A DNA stretch of 36,163 bases from Verrucomicrobiaceae bacterium UBA7681 (GTDB lineage Bacteria > Verrucomicrobiota > Verrucomicrobiia > Verrucomicrobiales > Verrucomicrobiaceae): the NCBI GenBank assembly GCA_002482965.1, contig DLGZ01000053.1, forward strand, positions 1 through 36,163. The letters are read 5' to 3'. The notes under the pieces are model-generated. The model was not told the DNA's origin. It did not search any database and worked only from the letters and a program-made list of their open reading frames with translations. Each line of letters begins with the position of its first letter. Position 1 is the first letter of the stretch. The position numbers and the translations under genes are program-made. Positions 1 through 7,525 of this stretch are shown one piece after another.

Positions 1-48
1 GCCAAGCTGACGCTGAAACCGATGGTGGACGGACAGTGGCCGCAGTGA
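1..48 (+). CDS. C-terminal end of an unidentified protein (5' truncated)
   Basis: The frame starting at base 1 is open for 15 codons and ends in TGA at 46-48, with C-terminus LKPMVDGQWPQ. It stops 12 nt before the next ATG on the same strand, so this is probably the tail of an upstream gene co-transcribed with the glycosidase-like gene. Too little is present to name a family. Confidence 0.6.
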   Translation, partial: AKLTLKPMVDGQWPQ

Positions 49-60
49 TTCACTGTCTGC

Positions 61-1323
61 ATGCAACCACGCTCGCTTCTTTTTTTCATCTTTGCCACGG
101 TCGGTGCGATCCATGCGCCTGCGGAGGATTCAGTGCTTTCCACGCAGATTGCTCAGGCTTGGGACGTGACATGGAGCCGTTTTTATCTCCCACGGGTGCA
201 GACGTTTGGGGACTACCTGAGCAGCTACGACAAGGGCAAGGAGCAGGCGCACCTGCCGACGGCTGAGGAGGTCAAGCGGCAGTATCCGAATCCCTGCGGT
301 TACAGCACGGGGATGGAGGACGGGGCGATTCTGGGAGGTGCCATGCTCAGTGTGCTGTGTGATCGTTTTGCGGTGACGGGCGAGGAGGCGCTGCGTGCGC
401 AGGCGGCCCAAGTGTTTGCGGGACTGAAGCTGTGCGCCACTGTGCATGGGGTGAGGGGATTCGTGGCACGCAATGTGTGCCCGGAGGATGGCAAGAGTGT
501 TTACATCAATTCTTCGCGAGATCAGGTGACGCACTTCGTGCATGGTTTGTGGCAGTATTACCGAAGTCCTTTGCCGGATGAAGCCACGAAGCAGCAAATC
601 CGTGAAGTTCTCGCGGATGTTGCGGAGCGTATGATCGCGTATGTCACGCCGGAGAATGCTTTTGATTTTTGCCGAGCTGACGGCCAACGCTGCCCGCTGG
701 GCATCTGCCGCATGTGGAATGTGCAGGCGCATGAAGCCGCACGGCTGCCGATGATCTATGCGGCGGCGTGGGATGTGACGCGTGATGAGCGCTACCGTGC
801 GCAGTGGCAGCGCTACGCGGCGGATGCCATCGCGCAATCGGCCACCCCCGGTGAGAACAAGCCTGCCTACGCGCTGCTGCAGATGCAGTGCTCGCTGGAA
901 GTGCTGCACGAACTGGAACCGGATGCTGCGCTGAAGTCCACGATTCACGAGCGCATGACGCATGTGCGCGATCTTGCGGCGAAGCGTTTTGCCAGCGTGC
1001 GCTCACAGATCGCCAAGAAGAGTCCTGAAGAAATGCAGGTGGTCGGCCCTGACTGGCGGAACGTGCCTCAATGGAAGAATCAGCAGGGCTACCTCAACCC
1101 GCAGTGGGGGCCGTATCGGGAAATCTGGCACATCACGCGTGAGGCTGGTGAATCGGCGCTCGTTTTCCTCATGATCGATCCCGCTTCAGTTTCCGCAGCG
1201 CAGCAGAAGTCTCTGGCAGAACTGATCCGAGGCTTTGATTACGATCACAATTCAAGCTGTGGCGTCATCTACCATCTGGCGGCGTACTGGAAGGCGCGCC
1301 GCAACCATCTGCTGGCACCTTGA
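61..1323 (+). CDS. Secreted six-hairpin (alpha/alpha-toroid) glycosidase-like protein
   Basis: This is a 420-residue protein with an N-terminal signal peptide (MQPRSLLFFIFATVGAIHA), so it is exported. The mature part is helical and Trp/Tyr-rich. It contains GYSTGMEDGAILGG near residue 80, an INSSRDQVTHFVHGLWQYY segment near 150 and a CPLGICRMWNVQAHEAARLP segment near 225. This alternation of aromatic helices with short conserved loops is typical of the six-hairpin glycosidase superfamily (GH88/GH105-like and related (alpha/alpha)6 enzymes). The exact family and catalytic acids cannot be assigned by eye. The ATG at 61 is chosen because it gives a complete signal peptide 12 nt after the previous stop. 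The next gene, a lectin-fold protein, starts 25 nt downstream and is probably co-transcribed. The substrate is unknown; a polysaccharide or oligosaccharide is inferred. Confidence 0.75.
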   Translation: MQPRSLLFFIFATVGAIHAPAEDSVLSTQIAQAWDVTWSRFYLPRVQTFGDYLSSYDKGKEQAHLPTAEEVKRQYPNPCGYSTGMEDGAILGGAMLSVLCDRFAVTGEEALRAQAAQVFAGLKLCATVHGVRGFVARNVCPEDGKSVYINSSRDQVTHFVHGLWQYYRSPLPDEATKQQIREVLADVAERMIAYVTPENAFDFCRADGQRCPLGICRMWNVQAHEAARLPMIYAAAWDVTRDERYRAQWQRYAADAIAQSATPGENKPAYALLQMQCSLEVLHELEPDAALKSTIHERMTHVRDLAAKRFASVRSQIAKKSPEEMQVVGPDWRNVPQWKNQQGYLNPQWGPYREIWHITREAGESALVFLMIDPASVSAAQQKSLAELIRGFDYDHNSSCGVIYHLAAYWKARRNHLLAP

Positions 1324-1348
1324 AATGCCTGTACTTCGATTGCTCACC

Positions 1349-2023
1349 ATGAAATCTCTCTCGCTCTTCATCGCCTGTCTTTTCGTGCAGATTGCCTGCG
1401 CTGAAACACCTGCTCCACCTCCCACGCAGATCTGCCAAACGACGCAGCTGATCGCCGCCGAGAAGTTTGACCGGGCCGAGTCTTTTGCCAAGGAACGTCA
1501 GCCGGGCACGGATGGCTGGCGTGCGGGCATCGGCACGTGGAGCATTGTGGACGGTGCGGCGTATGCGACGCAGGAAGGGCCGAGCAAGAACCGACCCAAC
1601 GGACATGAGGCCGTGTGCGAGCACCTCGTGGATCTTGGTGACTACGTCCTGACGGGAGAGTTCAAGCTGGGGGCCTCACCGCAGATCGGATTTGTTTGCC
1701 GCGATTCGAACAAGCCGAACCTTCACCAGGGCCGCGTGGTCATCACGACGACTGCCATTTGGATTCAGAAGATGAGCGGTATTGCCAAAGAAACGCGGCG
1801 CGAGGAATTGACGAAGATTGAAGTGAAGCTGGATCCGACGACCTGGCATCATTTCACCGTCGAAGTCTGCGGCGACCGCTGGTTTGCACGCATTGATGAT
1901 CATACTCTGGAGGCGACGCATGAGCGCTTCAAAGACCGCAAGGGACGCATCGGCATGGTGGCTCGTGGTGAAGGTGCACAGTTTCGCAAACTCAGCCTCT
2001 GGAGTGCGCAGCCGAAATCATAA
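1349..2023 (+). CDS. Secreted concanavalin-like protein, DUF1080 (3-keto-disaccharide hydrolase)-like
   Basis: This is a 224-residue protein. The signal peptide MKSLSLFIACLFVQIACA decides the start at 1349; an in-frame ATG at 1325 would only add eight residues in front of it. The mature domain has the LamG/DUF1080 pattern: an opening AEKFDRAES strand, GTWSIVDGAAYATQEG, a LTGEFKLGASPQIGFVCRDS strand pair, WHHFTVEVCGDRWFARIDD and the closing KGRIGMVARGEGAQFRKLSLW. This jelly-roll fold occurs very widely in secreted Planctomycetes/Verrucomicrobia proteins; some members hydrolyse 3-keto-glycosides, others only bind sugars. Catalysis is not proven here. It lies 25 nt after the glycosidase-like gene, which suggests shared transcription and action on the same glycan. 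Confidence 0.75.
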   Translation: MKSLSLFIACLFVQIACAETPAPPPTQICQTTQLIAAEKFDRAESFAKERQPGTDGWRAGIGTWSIVDGAAYATQEGPSKNRPNGHEAVCEHLVDLGDYVLTGEFKLGASPQIGFVCRDSNKPNLHQGRVVITTTAIWIQKMSGIAKETRREELTKIEVKLDPTTWHHFTVEVCGDRWFARIDDHTLEATHERFKDRKGRIGMVARGEGAQFRKLSLWSAQPKS

Positions 2024-2128
2024 TCCCAATCAAAAAGGCAGCGCGTATCGCGGTTTGACGATTTTGGAGAGAATGAATGCGGCATGCCCCGCGTTTCATT
2101 CCCGCTTCGTTTTATTTCCAACCTTCCC

Positions 2129-4336
2129 ATGATGTCCCTCGCAACACTTCGCTGCTCGTTCCTGGCAGCAGCCCTTGGTTTTAGCACGCACATTGCCGCA
2201 GAGGACTGGGGGGCCTATGTCATCACCCCTGTGAGTGCTCCGGCGATGGTGCTGGAGGCTGTGGATGCAGGAACAGCGGAAGGGACGCGGGTGTCGATTG
2301 GCAATCCGGCGGGTGCGCCGAATCAAAAGTGGTTCATCGTGCCGAAGGGAGATGGTTTCTATGCCATCAAGCCTTCCTACAACTCGACCTTGACCCTGGC
2401 TGCGGCGGAAGGTGGTGTGAAGAATGGAACGAACATCGTGCTGGAAACGGACAGCGGCAAACCTTGGCAGCAGTGGGAGATTCGGAAGAACGAGGCCGGT
2501 TCTTATTCGCTCATTCCGCGGCATGCACCGACGCAGGGGATCGACGATCAGGGCGGGAAGAAGGAGCCGGGTGCCAAGATCGATCTGTGGAAGCTCAACC
2601 CGAATGACCTGCACCTGCAATGGCTGGTCAAACCGCTGGCGGGCACAGCTATGGCTGGTGCAGAAGCTGCCGCGGCTGCGCCTTCTTATGTCGCGCCTGT
2701 GATCAAGCCGGAGGACATTAAGGAGGGTGTGATCAAGCAGGTGCAGTTCAACCAAAGCAAGGTCTTCCCTGGCACGGTGCGTGATGTGACGGTCTTTATT
2801 CCGGCGCAGTATGATGGCTCCAAGCCTGCGTGTGTTTATGTCAAAACGGATGGCTACAACGCCCGTGAGAAGACTTACATGGAGACGCTGATCGCCACGA
2901 AGGAGATGCCGGTGACCATCGGTGTCTTTGTGAAGCCGGGCACGCTGCCTGCGCCGATGAAAGGTACGATGGACCGGCGGAATCGCGACCTGGAGTATGA
3001 TGGGGTGGGCGATGAGAATGTGCGGTTTTTGGTGGATGAGCTGCTGCCGTTTGTGGCGAAGGAGTTTGATTTGAAGCTGTCCACCGATGGCAATGACCGG
3101 TGTATCTCCGGTGGGAGCAGCGGTGGCATTGCGGCTTTCACGGCGGCGTGGCACCGGCCGGAGGCTTTCAGCCGGGTGTATGCGGCGAGCGGTAGCTGGG
3201 TGGCGTTTCGCGGCGGGCATGAGTTTCCCACGATGGTGCGCAAGTTTGAAGCGAAGCCGATCCGTGCTTACCTGACCACGGCTACGCATGACATGGAGAA
3301 CTGCGCGGGTGACTGGTATCTGATTGACCTGGAGATGGACAAGGCGCTGAAGTTTTCGGGCTATGACTACCAGTTTCGCAGCATCGAAGGACGCCACGTG
3401 GCGGGATATGCGGAGAACTACCTGGAGGCGATGGCCTTTCTGTGGAAGAGCTGGCCAGAGCGTGTGAAAGCCGGAGCGAGTGCTCCTCGTGCGCAGGAGG
3501 TCATTGTTCCCGGTGAAGGATGGGAGCTTCTGGCGGAGGGCTTTAAGAGCACCCGTGGCGCGACCTGCAGTGCGAATGGGGAGGTGTTCTTTGCGGATAC
3601 ATCGAACAACAAAATTCACCGTATTGAGGTGGATGGGAAGGTGAGCGAATTCGTGGGTGATACGAATGCGCACTGCGTGACGATGGGTGCGGATGGCAAG
3701 CTTTATACGATCTCAGAGAAGTCGGGCAAGCTGATGAGCTTTGATGCCTCAGGGGCTGGCAGCGTGGTGATGGAAGGCATGCTGGGGCATTCGATTCTCG
3801 CGATGCCGAATGGGGGACTGTATGTGACCACCAATGGTGACAAGCCGAAGGAGGAGGGCACGGTGTGGTATGTCAAAGACGGCAAGAAAACGCAGGTGGA
3901 TAAAGGGATCAAGTTTGCGACGGGGATGGCTTATCGGCCGGATCAATGGCTGCTGACCGTGGCGGAAGGACACTCGAAGTGGGCCTACAGCTATCAGATT
4001 GATGAAGATGGCACGCTCAAAAATAAGGAGCGCTTTTTCCACCTGTATGTGGCGGATTGGGAGGATGACGCAGGGCCTGAGTGTGTGTGCTATTCGCTGG
4101 AAGGACGGCAGTTTCTTGCGACAAAGAGCGGCGTGCAGATCAGCGCTGACGATGGCCCGACGCAGATCATTTTGTCGGTGCCGGATCGCAGCCGCGTGAC
4201 GGCTGTGGCGATTGGCGGCAAGGACAAGGACACGCTGTATGCTTTCTGCGGGAACAAGATCTGGAAGCGCAAGATTTTGCAGCATGCGATGGGGGCGTGG
4301 AGCCCGTGGACAAAGATGACGGGCTCGAAGCTGTAG
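2129..4336 (+). CDS. Secreted ricin-type lectin / esterase / SMP-30 gluconolactonase-like fusion
   Basis: This is a 735-residue three-domain protein. After a signal peptide (about 1-24) comes a ricin B-type beta-trefoil (about 27-170) with QKWFIVP and WQQWEI repeats of the QxW kind. An enterochelin-esterase-like alpha/beta hydrolase follows (about 195-450). Its nucleophile motif GGSSGG puts Ser at about 330, and a late GRHVAGY supplies a candidate catalytic His at about 423. The last third (about 460-735) is an SMP-30/gluconolactonase-like six-bladed propeller with blade phrases such as GEVFFADTSNNKIHRI, GKLYTISEKSGKL and GGLYVTTNGD. The domains suggest a lectin that targets a glycan, an esterase that deacylates it, and a propeller that acts on a lactone or only binds. 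An upstream in-frame ATG at 2084 gives 15 more residues and cannot be excluded; 2129 (or 2132) gives the cleaner signal peptide. No strong ribosome binding site is visible at either. Confidence 0.85.
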   Translation: MMSLATLRCSFLAAALGFSTHIAAEDWGAYVITPVSAPAMVLEAVDAGTAEGTRVSIGNPAGAPNQKWFIVPKGDGFYAIKPSYNSTLTLAAAEGGVKNGTNIVLETDSGKPWQQWEIRKNEAGSYSLIPRHAPTQGIDDQGGKKEPGAKIDLWKLNPNDLHLQWLVKPLAGTAMAGAEAAAAAPSYVAPVIKPEDIKEGVIKQVQFNQSKVFPGTVRDVTVFIPAQYDGSKPACVYVKTDGYNAREKTYMETLIATKEMPVTIGVFVKPGTLPAPMKGTMDRRNRDLEYDGVGDENVRFLVDELLPFVAKEFDLKLSTDGNDRCISGGSSGGIAAFTAAWHRPEAFSRVYAASGSWVAFRGGHEFPTMVRKFEAKPIRAYLTTATHDMENCAGDWYLIDLEMDKALKFSGYDYQFRSIEGRHVAGYAENYLEAMAFLWKSWPERVKAGASAPRAQEVIVPGEGWELLAEGFKSTRGATCSANGEVFFADTSNNKIHRIEVDGKVSEFVGDTNAHCVTMGADGKLYTISEKSGKLMSFDASGAGSVVMEGMLGHSILAMPNGGLYVTTNGDKPKEEGTVWYVKDGKKTQVDKGIKFATGMAYRPDQWLLTVAEGHSKWAYSYQIDEDGTLKNKERFFHLYVADWEDDAGPECVCYSLEGRQFLATKSGVQISADDGPTQIILSVPDRSRVTAVAIGGKDKDTLYAFCGNKIWKRKILQHAMGAWSPWTKMTGSKL

Positions 4337-4389
4337 TCGAATTTTGATCTAAGACCACCGAAGCCGACATCAAGACTGGGAATCTACTC

Positions 4390-6420
4390 ATGACACGAAC
4401 TCTCTCGATAAGCCTTGCCCTGCTGACGTCTCTGCACGCCGCCGAGCCCATCACCAACTCCATTGGCATGAAGCTTGTGCGCATTGAGCCGGGAGCGTTC
4501 ACGATGGGACAGGACGGGCCGGCGGCGGATTACAAGATGACGAAGCATCCGGCGAAATTTGATGACGCTGACTGGGATGAGAAGCCTGCGCATCGAGTGA
4601 CAATCACGCAACCGTTTCATCTGGCGGTCACGGAAGTGACGCTGGCGCAGTATCGGCATTATGAGGCTGATTTTCGCCCGAAGGAACCCGACGATAACGC
4701 GGTGAATGCGATCACATGGGAGCAGGCGATGAAGTTCTGTGAATGGCTGTCAAAGAAGGAAGGAAAAACGTATCGGCTGCCGACGGAGGCCGAGTGGGAG
4801 TATGCCTGCCGTGCGGGCACGACGACGCTGTTTCACACGGGCGATGCTTTGCCAGATGGCTTTCAGCCGTGGTGGAGCGACATCGGCTATGCGGGGCGCT
4901 ATTTCACTGAAGGTGCATGGCCGCAGGTGTATCGCAAAGATGCCAAGGCTGGTCTTCGCGTGGCGCAAACTGCACCCAATGCGTGGGGGCTGCATGACAT
5001 GCACGGCAATGTCTCTGAGTGGTGCCTCGACTGGTATGGGGCCTATGAAGCGGCGGAACAGACTGATCCGCTGGGGCGCAGCGCGGGGGATTTTCGCGTG
5101 ATTCGCAGCGGTCATCACTCCAGCTTTGCGCGGATGCTGCGCTCTGCGAACCGTGCGGCATGGCTGCCGCAGACGCGGAGCAACAGGGTGGGTTTTCGCG
5201 TGGTGCTGGGCGATCTGCCAGCGGGGAAAATACTGCCCCCTGTGACGCCGCCTTTGAATGCGCAAAACGTGCAGCAGGGGGTGATCAAGTATGACATGCC
5301 AGGCCCAAATGAGCCGCCGTTCTTTGCCGTACCGAAGCCGTATGTGAAGATTGCGCCGAATTCGTATGGCCCCTTGTTCTCCACGCACAATCACAGCGCA
5401 GGCATCACCGAATGTCCGAACGGTGATCTGCTGGCGGTGTGGTATTCCTGTGTTGATGAAGGCGGTGCGGAGCTTTGCAACGTCGCGAGCCGACTGCGGC
5501 ATGGCACGAGCGAATGGGAGCCAGCTTCGCCGTTCTGGGATGGTGCGGATGTGAATGATCACGGCCCGAAGATCTGGTGGGATGGCAAATCGACCTTGTA
5601 TAATCTGGTGCGCGGCCGGGACGAGAACTTGGTGCGCACTTCAACGGACAACGGGGCGACGTGGTCGCTGCCCACCATCGTGCAACCTGTGGGCGAGTTT
5701 GGGAATCAGATGATTCGTCTGGCGGATGGCACGCTGGTCATCACGAATGACGCACGGCAGTGCAGTCTTGTCTTCAGCCATGACGATGGGAAGACGTGGG
5801 GCTTCAATGATGTGAAGCAACGTGCGAGTGATTTCAGGCCCGGCGGCACGGGCTTTCGATATCCGGGCATTCATGCGCCCATCGTGCAGCTTGCTGATGG
5901 GCGCATCATGGCTTTCAGCCGCAATGATCCGCCTGAAGATCAGGCGAAGTTTGATCTGAAAACACCGATCAGTTACAGCAGCGATCTGGGGAAGACGTGG
6001 ACCTACGCAGCGAGTGAATTTCCTGCGATCAGCAGTGTGCAACGGGCCGCGATGATACGTCTGAGTGGAGGTGGCATCCTGCTTTGCAGTTTCACGGATC
6101 AATGGCGCGACTGGAAAAGCAGAAAGGGTATGAGCTTCAAATCGAAGACGGGGGAGTTCACCGGCTACGGCATGTTTGCTGCGGTGTCCTTTGATGAGGG
6201 GAAGACGTGGCCGGTGAGAAGGCTCATCACGCCGGGAGGTAAAGAGCAGTCCATCAATGGGATTGACCGCGTCATGTTCGCGCGCAGTGACACGATGGCG
6301 GAGCCTTGTGGGTATCTCTCTGCCACGCAAACTCGTGATGGGAATGTGCAGCTGATCACGAGCAAGAATCATTATGTTTTCAATCTCGCGTGGTTGAAGG
6401 CCCTGCCGGACACGCCGTGA
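4390..6420 (+). CDS. Secreted FGE-sulfatase-domain / sialidase-like (Asp-box) fusion
   Basis: This is a 676-residue protein with a signal peptide (about 1-18). Residues about 22-275 form a formylglycine-generating-enzyme (SUMF1) fold: NSIGMKLVRIEPGAFTMG at the start, YRLPTEAEWEYACRAG at 128-143 and GLHDMHGNVSEWC at 200-212. Residues about 325-670 are a sialidase-type propeller with four Asp boxes: STDNGATW (418), SHDDGKTW (463), SSDLGKTW (530) and SFDEGKTW (600). In true FGEs two active-site cysteines lie in the C-terminal R-G-G-S-x-x-C region. The matching stretch here (about 239-255, SGHHSSFARMLRSANR) has no cysteine, so sulfatase activation is unlikely; the domain probably binds or modifies something else. 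The propeller may be a glycosidase or a binding module, since the sialidase Arg triad could not be assigned. It starts 53 nt after the lectin/esterase gene. Confidence 0.85.
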   Translation: MTRTLSISLALLTSLHAAEPITNSIGMKLVRIEPGAFTMGQDGPAADYKMTKHPAKFDDADWDEKPAHRVTITQPFHLAVTEVTLAQYRHYEADFRPKEPDDNAVNAITWEQAMKFCEWLSKKEGKTYRLPTEAEWEYACRAGTTTLFHTGDALPDGFQPWWSDIGYAGRYFTEGAWPQVYRKDAKAGLRVAQTAPNAWGLHDMHGNVSEWCLDWYGAYEAAEQTDPLGRSAGDFRVIRSGHHSSFARMLRSANRAAWLPQTRSNRVGFRVVLGDLPAGKILPPVTPPLNAQNVQQGVIKYDMPGPNEPPFFAVPKPYVKIAPNSYGPLFSTHNHSAGITECPNGDLLAVWYSCVDEGGAELCNVASRLRHGTSEWEPASPFWDGADVNDHGPKIWWDGKSTLYNLVRGRDENLVRTSTDNGATWSLPTIVQPVGEFGNQMIRLADGTLVITNDARQCSLVFSHDDGKTWGFNDVKQRASDFRPGGTGFRYPGIHAPIVQLADGRIMAFSRNDPPEDQAKFDLKTPISYSSDLGKTWTYAASEFPAISSVQRAAMIRLSGGGILLCSFTDQWRDWKSRKGMSFKSKTGEFTGYGMFAAVSFDEGKTWPVRRLITPGGKEQSINGIDRVMFARSDTMAEPCGYLSATQTRDGNVQLITSKNHYVFNLAWLKALPDTP

Positions 6421-6542
6421 ACTTGCGCGGCCCCATTCTTTGAAAAGAAAAGCCATGCTTGCTCTGCTGACGCAGAACAAATCCACTTGAGCCGCATGGG
6501 CTCGCGCATGAAAAGTGTGGGAAAGCTGCATCCCGAAACCCC

Positions 6543-7475
6543 ATGCCTGCCTCTGACACATCAGCCGAACTTCTCACCCGCCTCGCGGATGCTCCGCCAC
6601 ATCCGTACCCAGAAAGCATCATCCAGGAGATGATCGGCAGAATGGAGGAGATGACACCCGCTCTGCTGGAAGTGCTGGCGGATGCAGCACGGCGACCCAA
6701 ACACTACGTTAAAGCGGGTAACTGGAAACAGGTGGTCTTTGCCTCCTACCTGCTGGCGCAGTTTCGCGTGACGGCAGCCTTTCAGCCGCTTTGCACCTTG
6801 TTAGGGGGGCCTGAGGAGGAGGTCGATGCGATCTTTACGGACATGATCACGGAGGACATGGGCAACATCCTCGCCAGCGTCTATGATGGCAACGACAGAC
6901 CACTGCGGGCTCTGGCGGAAAACCGAAGCGCCTCTGAGTATGTGCGCGGCGGCACCGTGCTCCGGTGTTACCAGTGCCTGCTGGCGGAGGGCAAAATAAC
7001 TCGTGAGTTTTTGGAAACGTACGTCACCGAATTGCTTGGCGGCAAGCTGGAGCGTGAGCCCGGCATCTGGTGGGACTGCTGGACCGAACTCTGTGCCGAT
7101 CTTGGATTTGCCAGCACGCTGCCGTTGATTCAAAAGGCGATTGATGATGACCTGTGCGATCCTTGGTACTATGGCTTTGATGAAATCCTCCAAGCTGCTG
7201 GCAACGGAGGCAATGAAGACTGGAGAAAGTCCGCAGGACTGATCGAAGACACCATCAAAGAGACGTCGTGGTGGGCCGCATGGGAGAAAGCTGATGAGCT
7301 GGAGAAGGAGGACGATGACGACGAGGTGTCTGAAGAGGATTGGGAATCGTATCTTTTGGATTCCCCCATGCCGGAGACGGCCACTGTCGTCCGTGCCGCA
7401 CCCAAAGTGGGCCGCAATGATCCCTGTCCCTGCGGTTCTGGAATGAAATTCAAGAAGTGCTGCGGTGCAGCATAG
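6543..7475 (+). CDS. DUF1186-type protein with C-terminal SEC-C zinc motif
   Basis: This is a 310-residue protein without a signal peptide, so probably cytoplasmic. The helical body (about 15-235) resembles DUF1186, a HEAT-like repeat family of unknown function, with phrases such as YVKAGNWKQVVFASYLLAQF and EPGIWWDCWTELCADLGF. A very acidic linker (about 250-275) precedes the SEC-C motif GRNDPCPCGSGMKFKKCCG, whose Cys295, 297, 306 and 307 form the zinc knuckle known from the SecA C-terminus. SEC-C motifs usually mediate protein or ribosome contacts; the partner here is unknown. The gene is followed 50 nt downstream by recQ on the same strand. Together they form the only clearly cytoplasmic housekeeping-type island in the first 15 kb. 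Confidence 0.8.
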   Translation: MPASDTSAELLTRLADAPPHPYPESIIQEMIGRMEEMTPALLEVLADAARRPKHYVKAGNWKQVVFASYLLAQFRVTAAFQPLCTLLGGPEEEVDAIFTDMITEDMGNILASVYDGNDRPLRALAENRSASEYVRGGTVLRCYQCLLAEGKITREFLETYVTELLGGKLEREPGIWWDCWTELCADLGFASTLPLIQKAIDDDLCDPWYYGFDEILQAAGNGGNEDWRKSAGLIEDTIKETSWWAAWEKADELEKEDDDDEVSEEDWESYLLDSPMPETATVVRAAPKVGRNDPCPCGSGMKFKKCCGAA

Positions 7476-7525
7476 CTTCGACTGGCAATTAAAGCCGGGC
7501 AGATCAAACTGGCAGGACCTTTGAC

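Noticed and set aside
2096..3673. 525-codon open frame on the minus strand
   Set aside because: It lies fully antisense to the lectin/esterase fusion, is rich in Arg/His as expected for an antisense shadow of GC-rich coding DNA, and has no recognisable domain.
4390..5220. Active formylglycine-generating enzyme for the sulfatases
   Set aside because: The FGE fold is present but the active-site cysteines are not, so this role was not assigned.
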